Positions 23,635 through 32,835 of a DNA stretch of 64,000 nucleotides are shown piece by piece. Under the pieces are notes generated by a model, which ran no database searches, was not told where the DNA came from, and saw only the letters and a program-made list of their open reading frames with translations. Each line of letters begins with the position of its first letter. Positions within the stretch are counted from its first letter, which is position 1. Origin of the DNA: Paenibacillus sp. (GTDB taxonomy: Bacteria > Bacillota > Bacilli > Paenibacillales > Paenibacillaceae); the NCBI GenBank assembly GCA_023512345.1, contig JAILZT010000014.1, positions 1-64,000 of the forward strand, in the 5' to 3' direction. The position numbers and the translations under genes were made by a program.

Positions 23635-23844
23635 ACTAATCATTAATAGCTATAGATAAGGCTACACATTTTCTTTCTTGTACTTAAGAGAGTGTGTGGT
23701 CTTTTTGTGTTTCCATTTCATAAATCATATTCTGCTCATATTAGCCACTTTATTAATGCTGTATGGACTAGAAGAAGCATATATATGTAGGGAAGTGCCC
23801 CAAGGTACGAAGGGGGAGAATAAGGAGTTAAGGGGGAATTAGCT

Positions 23845-24246
23845 ATGGGAATGGGGCCGGAGTCTTCATGGATGTTTGATTTTACCGGAACGGTGATACC
23901 AATCTTCCTAGTGGTAATGGCAGGTATTATCGCGGTATCCGCTGGTAGGGGCATACTGCAATGGAGCCGGAATAACAGCTCACCCCAGCTGACCGTCCCT
24001 GCTCGTATTGTTAGTAAACGAAGCGAAATCCGGCATCAACAGCAAGATGAGGGGAATTCAAGCCGTACAACTACAACGTACTTCTTAACCTTCGAGCTGC
24101 TCGGCGGAATTCGCATGGAATTTAAAGTGGAGGGCCATGAATTTGGGATGAGTGCTGAAGGCGATACAGGTTCTTTAACCTATCAGGGAACGAGGTATCA
24201 TGGCTTTCACCGCCAACCTATTTATTCAACCGTTGACGGAAATTAA
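23845..24246 (+). CDS. DUF2500-family membrane protein
   Basis: A 133-aa protein with one N-terminal membrane helix (about residues 17-38, VIPIFLVVMAGIIAVSAGRGI) and an outer or cytosolic beta domain: LTVPARIVSKRSEIRHQQ, then TTYFLTFELLGGIRMEFKVEGHEFG and DTGSLTYQGTRYHGF. The pattern (modified-sequence strand, long basic loop, EF-x-V-x-G) is that of DUF2500 proteins. Function unknown. Monocistronic with AGGGGGA before the ATG. Confidence 0.75.
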   Translation: MGMGPESSWMFDFTGTVIPIFLVVMAGIIAVSAGRGILQWSRNNSSPQLTVPARIVSKRSEIRHQQQDEGNSSRTTTTYFLTFELLGGIRMEFKVEGHEFGMSAEGDTGSLTYQGTRYHGFHRQPIYSTVDGN

Positions 24247-24286
24247 GGAAGTCTAGTCTGACTCAAATCTATAACAGAGCAGTTGC

Positions 24287-24325
24287 AGCCCCTTGTTTCG
24301 TTCTCAACGAACAAGGGGCTTTTTC
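24287..24325 (+). terminator. Rho-independent terminator after the DUF2500 gene
   Basis: AGCCCCTTGTTTCGTT...AACGAACAAGGGGCT with a CTC loop and TTTTTC. Confidence 0.85.
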
Positions 24326-24388
24326 TACCCTCACGCACGCTATTGCAGTTAACCATACAATTTCATTCAAATGGAATTACTCTCTGAC

Positions 24389-24418
24389 TGTCACCTCTTA
24401 GGCAAATGCACATACAAT
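24389..24418 (+). promoter_or_regulatory. sigma-E-type promoter of cwlJ-gerQ
   Basis: GTCACCT (24390-24396), a 14-bp spacer and CATACAAT (24411-24418), the sigma-E -10 consensus. It is built like the promoter of the Hsp20-like gene at 9.65 kb. B. subtilis cwlJ is a sigma-E gene. Confidence 0.6.
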
Positions 24419-24479
24419 ACAACGTGCAGTTAGAAGATGAAGTCAACTAAGAACACAGCTTTTTTAAGGAGGAGAGAGA

Positions 24480-24902
24480 GTGGCCGTCATTAAAGCAAAT
24501 TCGGAAGATGTAAAAGTGCTTGCGCGGCTAATGAGAGCAGAGGCCGAGGAGGATGGAGAGCAAGGAATGCTGATGGTCGGTAACGTCGGTGTTAACCGGA
24601 TTCTTGGCAATTGTTTGGACTTTAAAAATATCCGAAATGTAGATAACATGGTCTTCCAAAGTCCAGGCGGCTTCGAAGCTCCGCAAAAGGGATATTTCTA
24701 TCAACGAGCCCGTGAGAAGGATATTCGTCTGGCAAAACGTGCAATTGCTGGTGAACGTGTAAGGCCTGCCTCAAATGCACTATGGTTTTTCCGGCCCGTT
24801 GGAGCCTGTCCTGCCACTTGGTATAACCAGACAAATACCGGCCGATTTAAAGCACACTGTTTTTTTACTCCATCAAATGCAGACTGTCCAGCAGTGTTTT
24901 GA
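24480..24902 (+). CDS. cwlJ: spore cortex-lytic enzyme CwlJ-type hydrolase
   Basis: A 140-aa protein of the Hydrolase_2 (SleB/CwlJ) family, lacking the signal peptide and peptidoglycan-binding domain of SleB, as in CwlJ. The catalytic region is LARLMRAEAEEDGEQGMLMVGNVGVNRI, with the first Glu in RAEAE as likely catalytic acid; NALWFFRP and FKAHCFFTP follow. CwlJ sits in the inner coat and degrades cortex peptidoglycan when calcium-dipicolinate is released. The GTG start has AAGGAGG upstream. gerQ follows 58 bp downstream, the known pairing. Confidence 0.9.
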   Translation: MAVIKANSEDVKVLARLMRAEAEEDGEQGMLMVGNVGVNRILGNCLDFKNIRNVDNMVFQSPGGFEAPQKGYFYQRAREKDIRLAKRAIAGERVRPASNALWFFRPVGACPATWYNQTNTGRFKAHCFFTPSNADCPAVF

Positions 24903-24960
24903 GAACTGTGTACTAACCCTTGGAGTGTAAGCTCCACATAACATTTAGGAGGTTCAGCAA

Positions 24961-25458
24961 ATGATCGTTCAACCTTACCGTCCTGTTACGTATACAATTG
25001 GCAATACTTCATCCGGTATGCCTGGAATGGTGCATTCAACAACACAAGGAATGCCCGGAATGCCCGGAATGGGCAATGGCACACAGGGAATGCAGGGTAT
25101 GATGAGCCAACCCCCGCAAGTCACAAGTGGCAGTCCGATGACACCTGCAGGAGCGGTAGTACCTACCACAGCGCCTGTATTCGAACAATCATATATTGAG
25201 AATATTTTACGTCTTAATTTGGGGAAAGTCGGCACTTTTTATATGACATTCGAGAATAATCAGGAGTGGAATGCAAAGATCTTCAAAGGCGTTCTGGAAG
25301 CTGCCGGCAGAGATCATATTATTATCAGTGATCCTGCAACGGGCCAGCGGTTTTTATTACTTATGATTAACTTGGATTATGCAACCTTTGACGAACCCCT
25401 TACTTATCAATACCCAGGTACCATAGGCAATCCACCTACCTCACGCAACTTCTGGTAA
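24961..25458 (+). CDS. gerQ: spore coat protein GerQ
   Basis: A 165-aa coat protein. Residues about 15-50 are a low-complexity Met/Pro/Gly stretch (GMPGM repeats); residues 75-160 are the conserved domain (YIENILRLNLGKVGTFYMTFENN...FKGVLEAAGRDHIIISDP). GerQ is needed to place CwlJ in the coat and is cross-linked by transglutaminase in B. subtilis. AGGAGG precedes the ATG. Second gene of the cwlJ operon. Confidence 0.92.
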   Translation: MIVQPYRPVTYTIGNTSSGMPGMVHSTTQGMPGMPGMGNGTQGMQGMMSQPPQVTSGSPMTPAGAVVPTTAPVFEQSYIENILRLNLGKVGTFYMTFENNQEWNAKIFKGVLEAAGRDHIIISDPATGQRFLLLMINLDYATFDEPLTYQYPGTIGNPPTSRNFW

Positions 25459-25462
25459 TGCT

Positions 25463-25492
25463 AAAGCTCTCCTTAACGGGAGGGCTTTTTTT
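25463..25492 (+). terminator. Rho-independent terminator of cwlJ-gerQ
   Basis: AAAGCTCTCC...GGGAGGGCTTT with a TTTTTTT tail. Confidence 0.85.
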
Positions 25493-25802
25493 CATTTTTA
25501 CCCAGTGGTGACAACACAGGTATATTGGCTCCTTAGAGCCTTTTATAGACCCAATGGTACTGAATAATCAAAAAAATCCCCGCAAAGCCCATTCTGGCGG
25601 CATACGTTGACGTTTGACTGTGTAGATTATAAATATATATAATGATGTATATATTTATAATTCGTGATCGTAGTCAGGAGCTGAGACACTTGGGAAGTTG
25701 AAGGAGAAAGGAATAACTGGCGTTTTACAAGCTATCATTTTGAAAAAACGAAGGAGGTGTGCCTATCTGTCCTGCGACGAGTATGGCGGATAGGAGTATA
25801 AT
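25493..25802 (+). other. intergenic leader before the CNNM gene
   Basis: No gene. It contains the 14-bp inverted repeat described separately. Around 25750 there is an AAGGAGGTG sequence without a usable start codon at the right distance, and a weak hairpin CTATC...GATAG just before the CNNM start. I looked for a magnesium (M-box) or manganese (yybP) riboswitch and found no matching conserved bases. Confidence 0.4.
25626..25661. promoter_or_regulatory. AT-only inverted repeat upstream of the CNNM gene
   Basis: ATTATAAATATATA, 8-bp spacer TAATGATG, TATATATTTATAAT: a perfect 14-bp inverted repeat. It could be an operator of a metal or stress regulator; no consensus known to me fits. Confidence 0.4.
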
Positions 25803-27119
25803 TTGAGCGACCCTTTGCCCGGTATATTAAATGTAATTCTAATTGTTCTGTTGGTGTTGTTGAATGGTTTTTTTGTTTCGGTGGAATATGCGATGGTAAA
25901 AGTCCGCAGCGGCCGAATTGACACTCTCATTGAGGAGGGCAGCAAAAGAGCGTTAGCAGCACGGAACATTGTTCGCAATCTGGATGCCTATCTATCGGCG
26001 TGCCAGCTTGGTATTACTCTTGCTTCCCTTGCACTTGGTTGGTTAGGCGGACCGGCAATTGCCACTATAGTAAGGCCGATGATAGATGGTTTAGGATTTG
26101 GAGAAACGTCCATTTATGTGATTTCGCTCCTAATTGCTTTTGTGCTCATAACCATTCTTCATATTGTACTTGGTGAATTGGCCCCTAAGACGATTGCCGT
26201 TAATAAAGCAGAAGCAGTGCTTTTATTAATGTCTGGCCCCATGAATTTCTTTTACAATCTAATGTACCCGTTTATCTGGATCGTCAAAAGTTTGGCTAGC
26301 GGGCTTCTGCGAGTTTTCCGGCTGGCACCTGCCTCAGAGCTTGGAACAGCACACACAGAGGAAGAGATTCGTATTTTGATGCAAGAAAGCAATAAAAGTG
26401 GACTCATTGATAAGACCGAAATGGACCTCGTAGATAATATCTTTGAGTTTGTCGACACGATGGCTCGGGAAATCATGATTCCACGTACGGAAATGATCTG
26501 TCTGAGTAATCATCTATCTGTAGAAGAAAATCTTGAAATTGCTTATGATGGCATGAGAACACGTTATCCTGTCTGCGATGGAGATAAGGACCATATTTTA
26601 GGCTTTATCCATATCAAAGATTTGATTAGGGAAAGTGCTCCTAACTATCTTGATTTAATTCGACCTATTCTTACGGTTCCCGAGTCTATACAAATCAGTG
26701 CTCTGTTGAAGGTTATGCAGCGCGCTAAGACGCAAATTGCCATTCTGATTGACGAATATGGCGGTACTTCTGGTCTGGTTACCCTGGAAGATATTATGGA
26801 AGAGATTGTCGGGGAGATCCAGGATGAGTTCGATGAGGAGCGTCCCGGTGTAGAGAAGCTTGGGGAGCATGAGTACTCTGTCGATGGATTAATGCTGATA
26901 GAAGAGATTAATGATCGGTTGGGGCTTCATATGGAAACTGATGATTATGACACCATTGGCGGCTGGCTTTATTCTAAGCTGGAGATCAATCCTCCACAAA
27001 AGGGGCAGTCGGTACAATTCGATAGTCATTTGTTCTTGGTAGACGAGATGGACAATAAACGTATTTCGCGCATAAAGGTCATGAAGATTGAACTGATTAT
27101 AGAAGAAGCAGGGGCATAA
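25803..27119 (+). CDS. CNNM/CBS-domain transporter-like protein (HlyC/CorC family)
   Basis: A 438-aa membrane protein. Residues 1-190: CNNM (DUF21) domain with four hydrophobic segments, starting LNVILIVLLVLLNGFFVSVEYAMVKVR. Residues about 205-330: CBS pair (MIPRTEMICL...VCDGDKDHILGFIHIKDL...ILIDEYGGTSGLVTLEDIMEEIVGEI). Residues 345-430: CorC/HlyC domain (YSVDGLMLIEEINDRLGL). Bacterial relatives export magnesium or influence magnesium and cobalt homeostasis; the older name hemolysin is misleading. TTG start with TAGGAG 6 nt upstream. Confidence 0.88.
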   Translation: MSDPLPGILNVILIVLLVLLNGFFVSVEYAMVKVRSGRIDTLIEEGSKRALAARNIVRNLDAYLSACQLGITLASLALGWLGGPAIATIVRPMIDGLGFGETSIYVISLLIAFVLITILHIVLGELAPKTIAVNKAEAVLLLMSGPMNFFYNLMYPFIWIVKSLASGLLRVFRLAPASELGTAHTEEEIRILMQESNKSGLIDKTEMDLVDNIFEFVDTMAREIMIPRTEMICLSNHLSVEENLEIAYDGMRTRYPVCDGDKDHILGFIHIKDLIRESAPNYLDLIRPILTVPESIQISALLKVMQRAKTQIAILIDEYGGTSGLVTLEDIMEEIVGEIQDEFDEERPGVEKLGEHEYSVDGLMLIEEINDRLGLHMETDDYDTIGGWLYSKLEINPPQKGQSVQFDSHLFLVDEMDNKRISRIKVMKIELIIEEAGA

Positions 27120-27265
27120 CCAACTGCAATTATAGTAATTTCCATAAGGCATGGTGCTGATTACAGCGCTATGTCTTTTTATCTGTCTAAGTGAGTTTCT
27201 AGGCATAAACTGCAGGGTAAATGATTAATAAAATTAATGTAATTAAAAAAGAGGGGAGAACGGCT

Positions 27266-29170
27266 ATGTCGCATCCACTTGATCCGTATAATGGGATGCA
27301 TGTCATCCTCTCTGTGGTTATTGCATTTTTAGCCGGGTTTATGACCATTGACCTGACTGACAGGCTCCTTCGTGGAAATATAAGAAAGCGTTCTATTGTT
27401 TTGATAGCATTCGTGATGGGCATAGGAATATGGGCCATGCACTTTATTGGCTTACTCGCCATGGATTTGAATAAAGCTTTAACCTTCCAAGTGCCTCTAT
27501 TAATAGTATCTCTCCTAGTTCCCTTCGCAGCCTCCTATAGCAGCCTTATACTTATTATTCGATCCAATAACCGTGGTACTTCATATAACATTCTGTCAGG
27601 TTTGGTTTTTAGCAGCGGAATTCTAATTATGCATTATAGTGGGATCATGGCGATGAGGCTAACGGCTTCTTACGAACAAAAGGCTTCATCTATAATCTTT
27701 TCGATTATTTCAGCGCTGATCTCAGCCATCGTCATTGCTTCTTTTAAGTCGAGCTGGCTGATGAAAGAATATAATCTGTTTGCTTTTAAAAAAATACTTA
27801 TTATTCTGCTGTTAACAGGCTCGGTAACGACAATGCATTATTCAGCAATGACAGGCACCTCTTTTTCTGAACCCACTCCCTATACAGGCAAATTGCCATT
27901 GTTGGATGACTCATTATTAGTCCTGATCGTATGTGGTGCTTTCTCATTCATTCTTACGCTTTTTATACGACTTCTGTACAGGGATCGCAAAAGTGTTCTT
28001 ACCAAAGCCCGTTATTACGAGCAACATTACATGACGCTTTTCCAGTATAGTCCGGATATGGTTTTATGCGTCGACCCTCTTCAGAAGGCTATAGTCAGTG
28101 TTAATCCTGCTGTAAATGCTATAACTGGTTATTCCAAAGAAGAATTGTTGTTCTGCAAAGGGGATATATTCAGTGAAGAGGATCGTACTGATATTAATGA
28201 AGCTATAATGAAAGCTGCCCAGGGGGAACCAAGCAAACTTCAAGTTACTATCAAGACCCTTAAAGATGAACTTATTATTTGCAGCTCCACGATATTTCCT
28301 CTTCAGGTGGATCACCAATATTTTGTCTATATAGTGGCCAAGGATATTTCTGAGCAAGTCCGGTTTCAGCAAGAGCTTATGGTTGCCAAAGAGGCTGCTG
28401 AAGGGGCTGCCCGAATGAAAAGTGAATTTTTGGCGACGATGAGTCACGAAATACGAACACCCCTTAATGGCATTATTGGAATTAATGAGCTTCTTTCAGA
28501 TGAGTTGAATAATCCTGATCAGCTGGAGCTGCTAAAGCTGCAGGCAAAAAGCAGTCAGGCGCTGCTTAAGGTCATTGATGATGTGCTGGAATTATCAACT
28601 ATGGAGGCGGAGGCAGTCCATCTGCACATAGCACCTTTCCGACTTTCATTACTGACTCAAGAATGTATGGATCTTTTTTCGGTAAATATACGCAAAAGAA
28701 ACTTGCGGATGAATTTTTATATAGACGAGAGCATTCCTGATGTTCTGATGGGTGACGAAGCAAGAATTCGGCAAATTTTGGTGAATTTAATCGGGAATGC
28801 AGTGAAATTCACTTCATTTGGATCAGTAAGTCTCATAATAGAACCTTATAACACAGTGGAAGGCTCTAATGGCTTGCAGTTTAAGGTCGTAGATACCGGA
28901 ATAGGATTGGACCCAGAGAAGCTTAAATTTCTATTCCAGCCGTTTACACAGCTCGATGCTGCTCATAACCGTAAGTATTCAGGTATAGGGTTGGGGCTGG
29001 CCATCTGTCAAAAACTTGTTCATTTGATGAATGGTGAGATCTGGGCAGCATCATCCAAGGAAGGGGGAGCCGAGTTTACCTTCAGAATTCCTTTGGAGCT
29101 TCCTAGAGCAGTAAATTCAACTTCGAAAAATGGATTAGAGGAAAGGTTTCCCATTCGAGGAAATGCATAA
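27266..29170 (+). CDS. MHYT-PAS hybrid sensor histidine kinase
   Basis: A 634-aa membrane kinase. Residues 1-235: seven-helix MHYT sensor domain with copies of the metal-binding motif (MHFIGLLAM, MHYSGIMAM, MHYSAMTG), thought to sense oxygen, CO or NO through copper. Residues about 250-375: PAS domain. Residues 380-450: HisKA with His394 in MSHEIRTPLNG. Residues 490-610: HATPase with N, G1 and G2 boxes (NLIGNAVKF, DTGIGL, GIGLGLAICQKLV). There is no receiver domain and no response regulator gene next to it. ATG 27266 has GAGGGGAG upstream. Confidence 0.9.
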   Translation: MSHPLDPYNGMHVILSVVIAFLAGFMTIDLTDRLLRGNIRKRSIVLIAFVMGIGIWAMHFIGLLAMDLNKALTFQVPLLIVSLLVPFAASYSSLILIIRSNNRGTSYNILSGLVFSSGILIMHYSGIMAMRLTASYEQKASSIIFSIISALISAIVIASFKSSWLMKEYNLFAFKKILIILLLTGSVTTMHYSAMTGTSFSEPTPYTGKLPLLDDSLLVLIVCGAFSFILTLFIRLLYRDRKSVLTKARYYEQHYMTLFQYSPDMVLCVDPLQKAIVSVNPAVNAITGYSKEELLFCKGDIFSEEDRTDINEAIMKAAQGEPSKLQVTIKTLKDELIICSSTIFPLQVDHQYFVYIVAKDISEQVRFQQELMVAKEAAEGAARMKSEFLATMSHEIRTPLNGIIGINELLSDELNNPDQLELLKLQAKSSQALLKVIDDVLELSTMEAEAVHLHIAPFRLSLLTQECMDLFSVNIRKRNLRMNFYIDESIPDVLMGDEARIRQILVNLIGNAVKFTSFGSVSLIIEPYNTVEGSNGLQFKVVDTGIGLDPEKLKFLFQPFTQLDAAHNRKYSGIGLGLAICQKLVHLMNGEIWAASSKEGGAEFTFRIPLELPRAVNSTSKNGLEERFPIRGNA

Positions 29171-29266
29171 TCTAGTTTGCCAAGGGGAGTCTATTAATTA
29201 TATAATTTTTAATAGAATTCTATATTTACTTACTCCCCGTCCTAACCGGACAGAAAGGATTTCCCC

Positions 29267-30010
29267 TTGAGCCCATCTAAAAAAAATAACACCAAGCCTC
29301 TAGACCTCACTAAACAAGAGAAGAGGCTAGCAGAGCAAGCGCGGCAGAAGCAGAAAAATCGTATTTTTATGATTAGTACTATAGCTCTAGTGGTTATTCT
29401 TTTTGCAGTCCTATTTTTCCTGGCTGCCAGAGAGAGTGGATCAAGTAAAACTGTCGATTTTGATTACAGCAGCATGCCAAGATTGGGTAAAGAAGATGCT
29501 CCAGTCAAAATTGTTGAATTCGGTGATTTCAAATGCCCTGCATGTGCAGAATTCACGAGTCTAATCAAACCGCAAATCGTTAAAGATTTTGTTGATCAAG
29601 GCACTGCAGCCTTATATTTTGTGAATATGTCCTTTATAGGTCCTGATTCCACGACGGCTTCACTTGCTGCTTTATCTGTTTATCATCAGAGTAATGATGA
29701 ATTTTGGAAATTTTATGATGCCCTTTATGCTAATCAAGGCAATGAGAGTGAAGAGTGGGCAACAAAGGATTTTCTAGTGAATTTGGCTAAGCAGGAGAAA
29801 CTATCGATTGATTATGATCTCCTCAGCAAAGATATTGAAAATCAAACCTACGCGGATGAATTGAACCAAGACAATGACTTGGCCACCGATAGTAAAGTTT
29901 CACAAACTCCTTCATTATTTATTAATGGAGAGATGACATCGGAACCATTCAATTATGAAGCCATTAAAGGACAAATAGAGACAGCTGCAAAAGAAGTTGC
30001 AAACCCATGA
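29267..30010 (+). CDS. bdbD: DsbA-family thiol-disulfide oxidoreductase, BdbD-like
   Basis: A 247-aa membrane-anchored thioredoxin-fold protein. It has a basic cytosolic N-terminus, one anchor helix (about residues 35-55), then the DsbA domain with CPAC in VEFGDFKCPACAEF and the cis-Pro loop VSQTPSLFING. It oxidises thiols of exported proteins. The TTG start has AAAGGA upstream. It overlaps the next gene, bdbC, by four bases, which is the usual bdbDC pair. Name is by homology of pair and motif. Confidence 0.88.
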   Translation: MSPSKKNNTKPLDLTKQEKRLAEQARQKQKNRIFMISTIALVVILFAVLFFLAARESGSSKTVDFDYSSMPRLGKEDAPVKIVEFGDFKCPACAEFTSLIKPQIVKDFVDQGTAALYFVNMSFIGPDSTTASLAALSVYHQSNDEFWKFYDALYANQGNESEEWATKDFLVNLAKQEKLSIDYDLLSKDIENQTYADELNQDNDLATDSKVSQTPSLFINGEMTSEPFNYEAIKGQIETAAKEVANP

Positions 30011-30468
30011 GTAAGTTCTCTTCATTTTGTCGGAGCCATTGTCTGTATTTAGCGTGGATCGTGTCTATTGTCGCCGTTGCTGGAAGCTTATATTTAAGTG
30101 AGGTTCTCAAATATGAACCTTGTAAGCTCTGCTGGTTCCAGCGTATCTTCATGTATCCGCAACTATTTCTTCTCGGAATCGCCACGTATCGTAATGATAA
30201 GCGAATCATCCCGTATGTTTTACCTTTAAGCCTCATCGGCGGATCGATCTCCATTTATCATTATGCTAAGCAGAAAATCCCTGCTTTAAACGAGATACTT
30301 CCGTGCTCAATAGGTGTTCCATGCAACAAGGATTATCTCAATTTTTTTGGTTTCATTACGATTCCACTTTTGGCTCTTATCGCTTTCACGATGATCTCTA
30401 TTTTGTTATGGAATGGGCGAGAAGGTAAGGGTGAAAACAGTCATGAGGAAGATGAGTTTGAAGGGTAA
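30007..30468 (+). CDS. bdbC: disulfide oxidoreductase BdbC (DsbB family)
   Basis: A 153-aa protein with four membrane helices. The first redox pair is CKLC in EPCKLCWFQRIFMYPQ, with the quinone-near Arg, and the second is the CSIGVPC pair in the outer loop. BdbC re-oxidises BdbD and passes electrons to quinone. ATG overlaps the bdbD stop (ATGA), showing translational coupling. Confidence 0.92.
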   Translation: MSKFSSFCRSHCLYLAWIVSIVAVAGSLYLSEVLKYEPCKLCWFQRIFMYPQLFLLGIATYRNDKRIIPYVLPLSLIGGSISIYHYAKQKIPALNEILPCSIGVPCNKDYLNFFGFITIPLLALIAFTMISILLWNGREGKGENSHEEDEFEG

Positions 30469-30671
30469 TGAAAATTTGAATAAAATCGGTTACAAACTGA
30501 TGTCAAAACTGCATAAACACACGGGCTAGAGGGATAATAGAAGAGAATGAAAGAGATTAACCTATAGGACTGCAAATTTGCAGAAATGGGTTGCTTTTTC
30601 ATTCTTTTTTTCATTTTTCAACGCTTTACTGTGAACCTTTAGTAGCCTATTATTAGATCTTGTGAGAAGTT
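30469..30671 (+). other. intergenic stretch before the riboswitch
   Basis: No gene. A short perfect palindrome CTGCAAATTTGCAG (30570-30583) is followed by a T-rich region that could end bdbDC transcription. The promoter for the riboswitch transcript should lie around 30600-30650 (TTTACT...TATTAT region) but I cannot fix it. Confidence 0.35.
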
Positions 30672-30868
30672 GAATATGCGCTGAATTTTCCGTAGGAAAA
30701 ACGGGGGAACCAACTTGGCCATACATGGCCAAAAGGGGTGAATCGGCACTGGGTGAAAACCTGGGTCCGTAGGGCTACCACAGTCCGAATCCGCCAGCTA
30801 ACCTCGTAAGCAAAAGTGGGATAATGACTATGCCTAAGCATACGGATCATTTCCGTATGCTTTTTTTG
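30672..30868 (+). promoter_or_regulatory. ydaO/yuaA riboswitch (c-di-AMP) with terminator
   Basis: Conserved segments of the ydaO aptamer are present in order: ACGGGGGAACC (about 30701), GGGGTGAATCGG (about 30735), GTAGGGCTACC (about 30769) and CCGAATCCGCCAGCTAACC to CTCGTAAGC (30785-30811). The terminator AGCATACGGA...TCCGTATGCT with T7 is at 30837-30867. In known cases c-di-AMP binding favours termination, switching potassium uptake off. The gene behind it is kimA-like, the classic target. Confidence 0.9.
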
Positions 30869-30950
30869 TGCCCGAATTTATGAAATCCACTACTGAAAAT
30901 TGCGCACGGAAATCCGATTCAACTCACCAAAGAGAGGAACTATTTCTAAA

Positions 30951-32768
30951 ATGGTAAGCAAAGTAAAACGACTTTTAATTGGTCGCCCAATGAAATCGAA
31001 CGAACTCGATCATGAAAAGTTATCCAAGGTGAAAGCACTCGCAGTGCTGTCTTCGGATGCCCTATCCTCAGTGGCGTACGGAACGGAACAAATTCTAATT
31101 GTACTGGTTGCTGCCGGCTTCACGGCTATCTGGTACTCATTGCCGATTGCAATAGCTGTATTGGGTCTGCTGACCATACTTATTTTATCTTACAGGCAGA
31201 CAATCTTTGCTTATCCTCAAGGTGGCGGCGCTTATATTGTTGCTAAGAAAAATCTGGGCATTCCCACGGGTTTATTAGCAGGCGGCTCATTACTGGTGGA
31301 TTACATTCTGACCGTTGCAGTAAGTGCCTCGGCAGGGACGGATGCGATTACATCGGCTTTTCCGAGTCTTCATGGTCATACCGTTCTAATTGCAGTCCTC
31401 GTGATCCTGGTCTTAACCATTCTCAATTTGCGTGGTGTTACAGAATCTGCTTCGTTTATTGCTATACCTGTATATCTGTTTGTTGTTGCAATCTTTGTCC
31501 TAATTTTTATGGGAATCTTTAAGTATGCTACGGGCGGTATCCATGCCAATGTTCCAGAGATGGGAGCAGTAGTATCCAATGTTAGTCTGTTTCTATTGCT
31601 TAAAGCGTTTAGTTCTGGTTGTTCGGCACTGACCGGGGTGGAAGCTGTATCTAATGCGATTCCGAACTTTCAGGCTCCAGCTGAAAAAAATGCTGCAAAA
31701 ACCTTGGTTCTTATGGGGGTTATCCTGGGAAGTATGTTTACAGGAATAACACTCTTAGCCTACTGGTATGGTATAACGCCAAATGAAAAGATGACCGTCA
31801 TTTCACAAATTGCGGAATCAACTTTTGGTCGTGGGAGTTTGTACTTCTTTATCCAGGGGATTACTGCGGTCATTCTGTTCTTGGCTGCTAATACAGCATA
31901 CTCTGCGTTCCCGCTGCTCGCATGTATGTTGGCTAAAGATAAATATATGCCTCATGCCTTCATGGTGCGTGGTGACCGCCTAGGCTTCTCAAACGGTATT
32001 ATATTTCTCGGTGTGATGTCGGCATTGCTTGTTGCTGCGTTTCACGGAAATACAGAAGGTCTTATTCCGCTCTACGCGGTGGGTGTATTCATTCCATTTA
32101 CACTCTCTCAGCTTGGAATGATGGTGCGCTGGTATAGACTTAAGCCTGCAGGGTGGAAAGGCAAATTTGCAGTAAATACAGTTGGGATGCTTACCACTCT
32201 AACAATCACCTTAATATTTATTATCACCAAGTTCTCCAGTGTATGGATGGCATTCATTTTCCTACCGTTAGTCATGCTCGTGTTCTTCCGTATTTATACC
32301 CACTATATGAACACTGCAGATGAGCTTCGTATCCAAATGGATACTGAGAAGCCGACGATCAAAGGCAGCACAGTGATTGTTCCTGTTTCAGGTGTGACAC
32401 GAGCTGTTCTCCATTCGATTAGCTATGCTAAATCACTGACCGAAAATGTGGTTGCCGTTTATATTGGTTTTGATGAAGAGGAAATTTGTAAGATGGAGCA
32501 GAAATGGGCAGAGTGGGATCCAGGTGTGCGATTGATCGTGCTTCGTTCACGTTACAGAAGCATATTACGGCCACTGGTTAAGTTCATTGAAACTGTTGAA
32601 TGGAAGACTTCCTCTACGGATCATATTACCATCCTTATTCCTCAGTTCATTACGAAGCATTGGTGGCAGGCGATTCTGCATAATCAGACCAGTATTTTTA
32701 TTCGTACCTATTTTATGAACCAAAAGGATATTGTTGTCGCAACAGTACCTTACCACTTGCACAAATAA
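30951..32768 (+). CDS. kimA: high-affinity potassium transporter KimA-like (KUP/APC family)
   Basis: A 605-aa protein. Residues 30-470: 12 helices of the APC fold, starting KALAVLSSDALSSVAYGTEQIL and YPQGGGAYIVAKKNLG. Residues 475-605: soluble cytosolic domain (STVIVPVSGVTRAVLHSISYA...), as in B. subtilis KimA (YdaO), a proton-coupled potassium importer. The riboswitch directly upstream supports the function. ATG 30951 with GAGAGGAAC upstream; an earlier in-frame start at 30900 lies too close to the terminator. Confidence 0.9.
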   Translation: MVSKVKRLLIGRPMKSNELDHEKLSKVKALAVLSSDALSSVAYGTEQILIVLVAAGFTAIWYSLPIAIAVLGLLTILILSYRQTIFAYPQGGGAYIVAKKNLGIPTGLLAGGSLLVDYILTVAVSASAGTDAITSAFPSLHGHTVLIAVLVILVLTILNLRGVTESASFIAIPVYLFVVAIFVLIFMGIFKYATGGIHANVPEMGAVVSNVSLFLLLKAFSSGCSALTGVEAVSNAIPNFQAPAEKNAAKTLVLMGVILGSMFTGITLLAYWYGITPNEKMTVISQIAESTFGRGSLYFFIQGITAVILFLAANTAYSAFPLLACMLAKDKYMPHAFMVRGDRLGFSNGIIFLGVMSALLVAAFHGNTEGLIPLYAVGVFIPFTLSQLGMMVRWYRLKPAGWKGKFAVNTVGMLTTLTITLIFIITKFSSVWMAFIFLPLVMLVFFRIYTHYMNTADELRIQMDTEKPTIKGSTVIVPVSGVTRAVLHSISYAKSLTENVVAVYIGFDEEEICKMEQKWAEWDPGVRLIVLRSRYRSILRPLVKFIETVEWKTSSTDHITILIPQFITKHWWQAILHNQTSIFIRTYFMNQKDIVVATVPYHLHK

Positions 32769-32784
32769 TAGCATTGAAGTCGAC

Positions 32785-32824
32785 AACAGCTGTTTCCTGA
32801 AATTTGGGGAATGGCTGTTTTTTT
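32785..32824 (+). terminator. Rho-independent terminator of kimA
   Basis: AACAGC...GCTGTT stem with inner TTCC...GGAA, followed by a T run. Confidence 0.75.
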
Positions 32825-32835
32825 ATATATTCATG

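Noticed and set aside
25493-25802. Magnesium or manganese riboswitch before the CNNM gene
   Set aside because: None of the conserved bases of the M-box or yybP-ykoY elements is found; only an inverted repeat is present.
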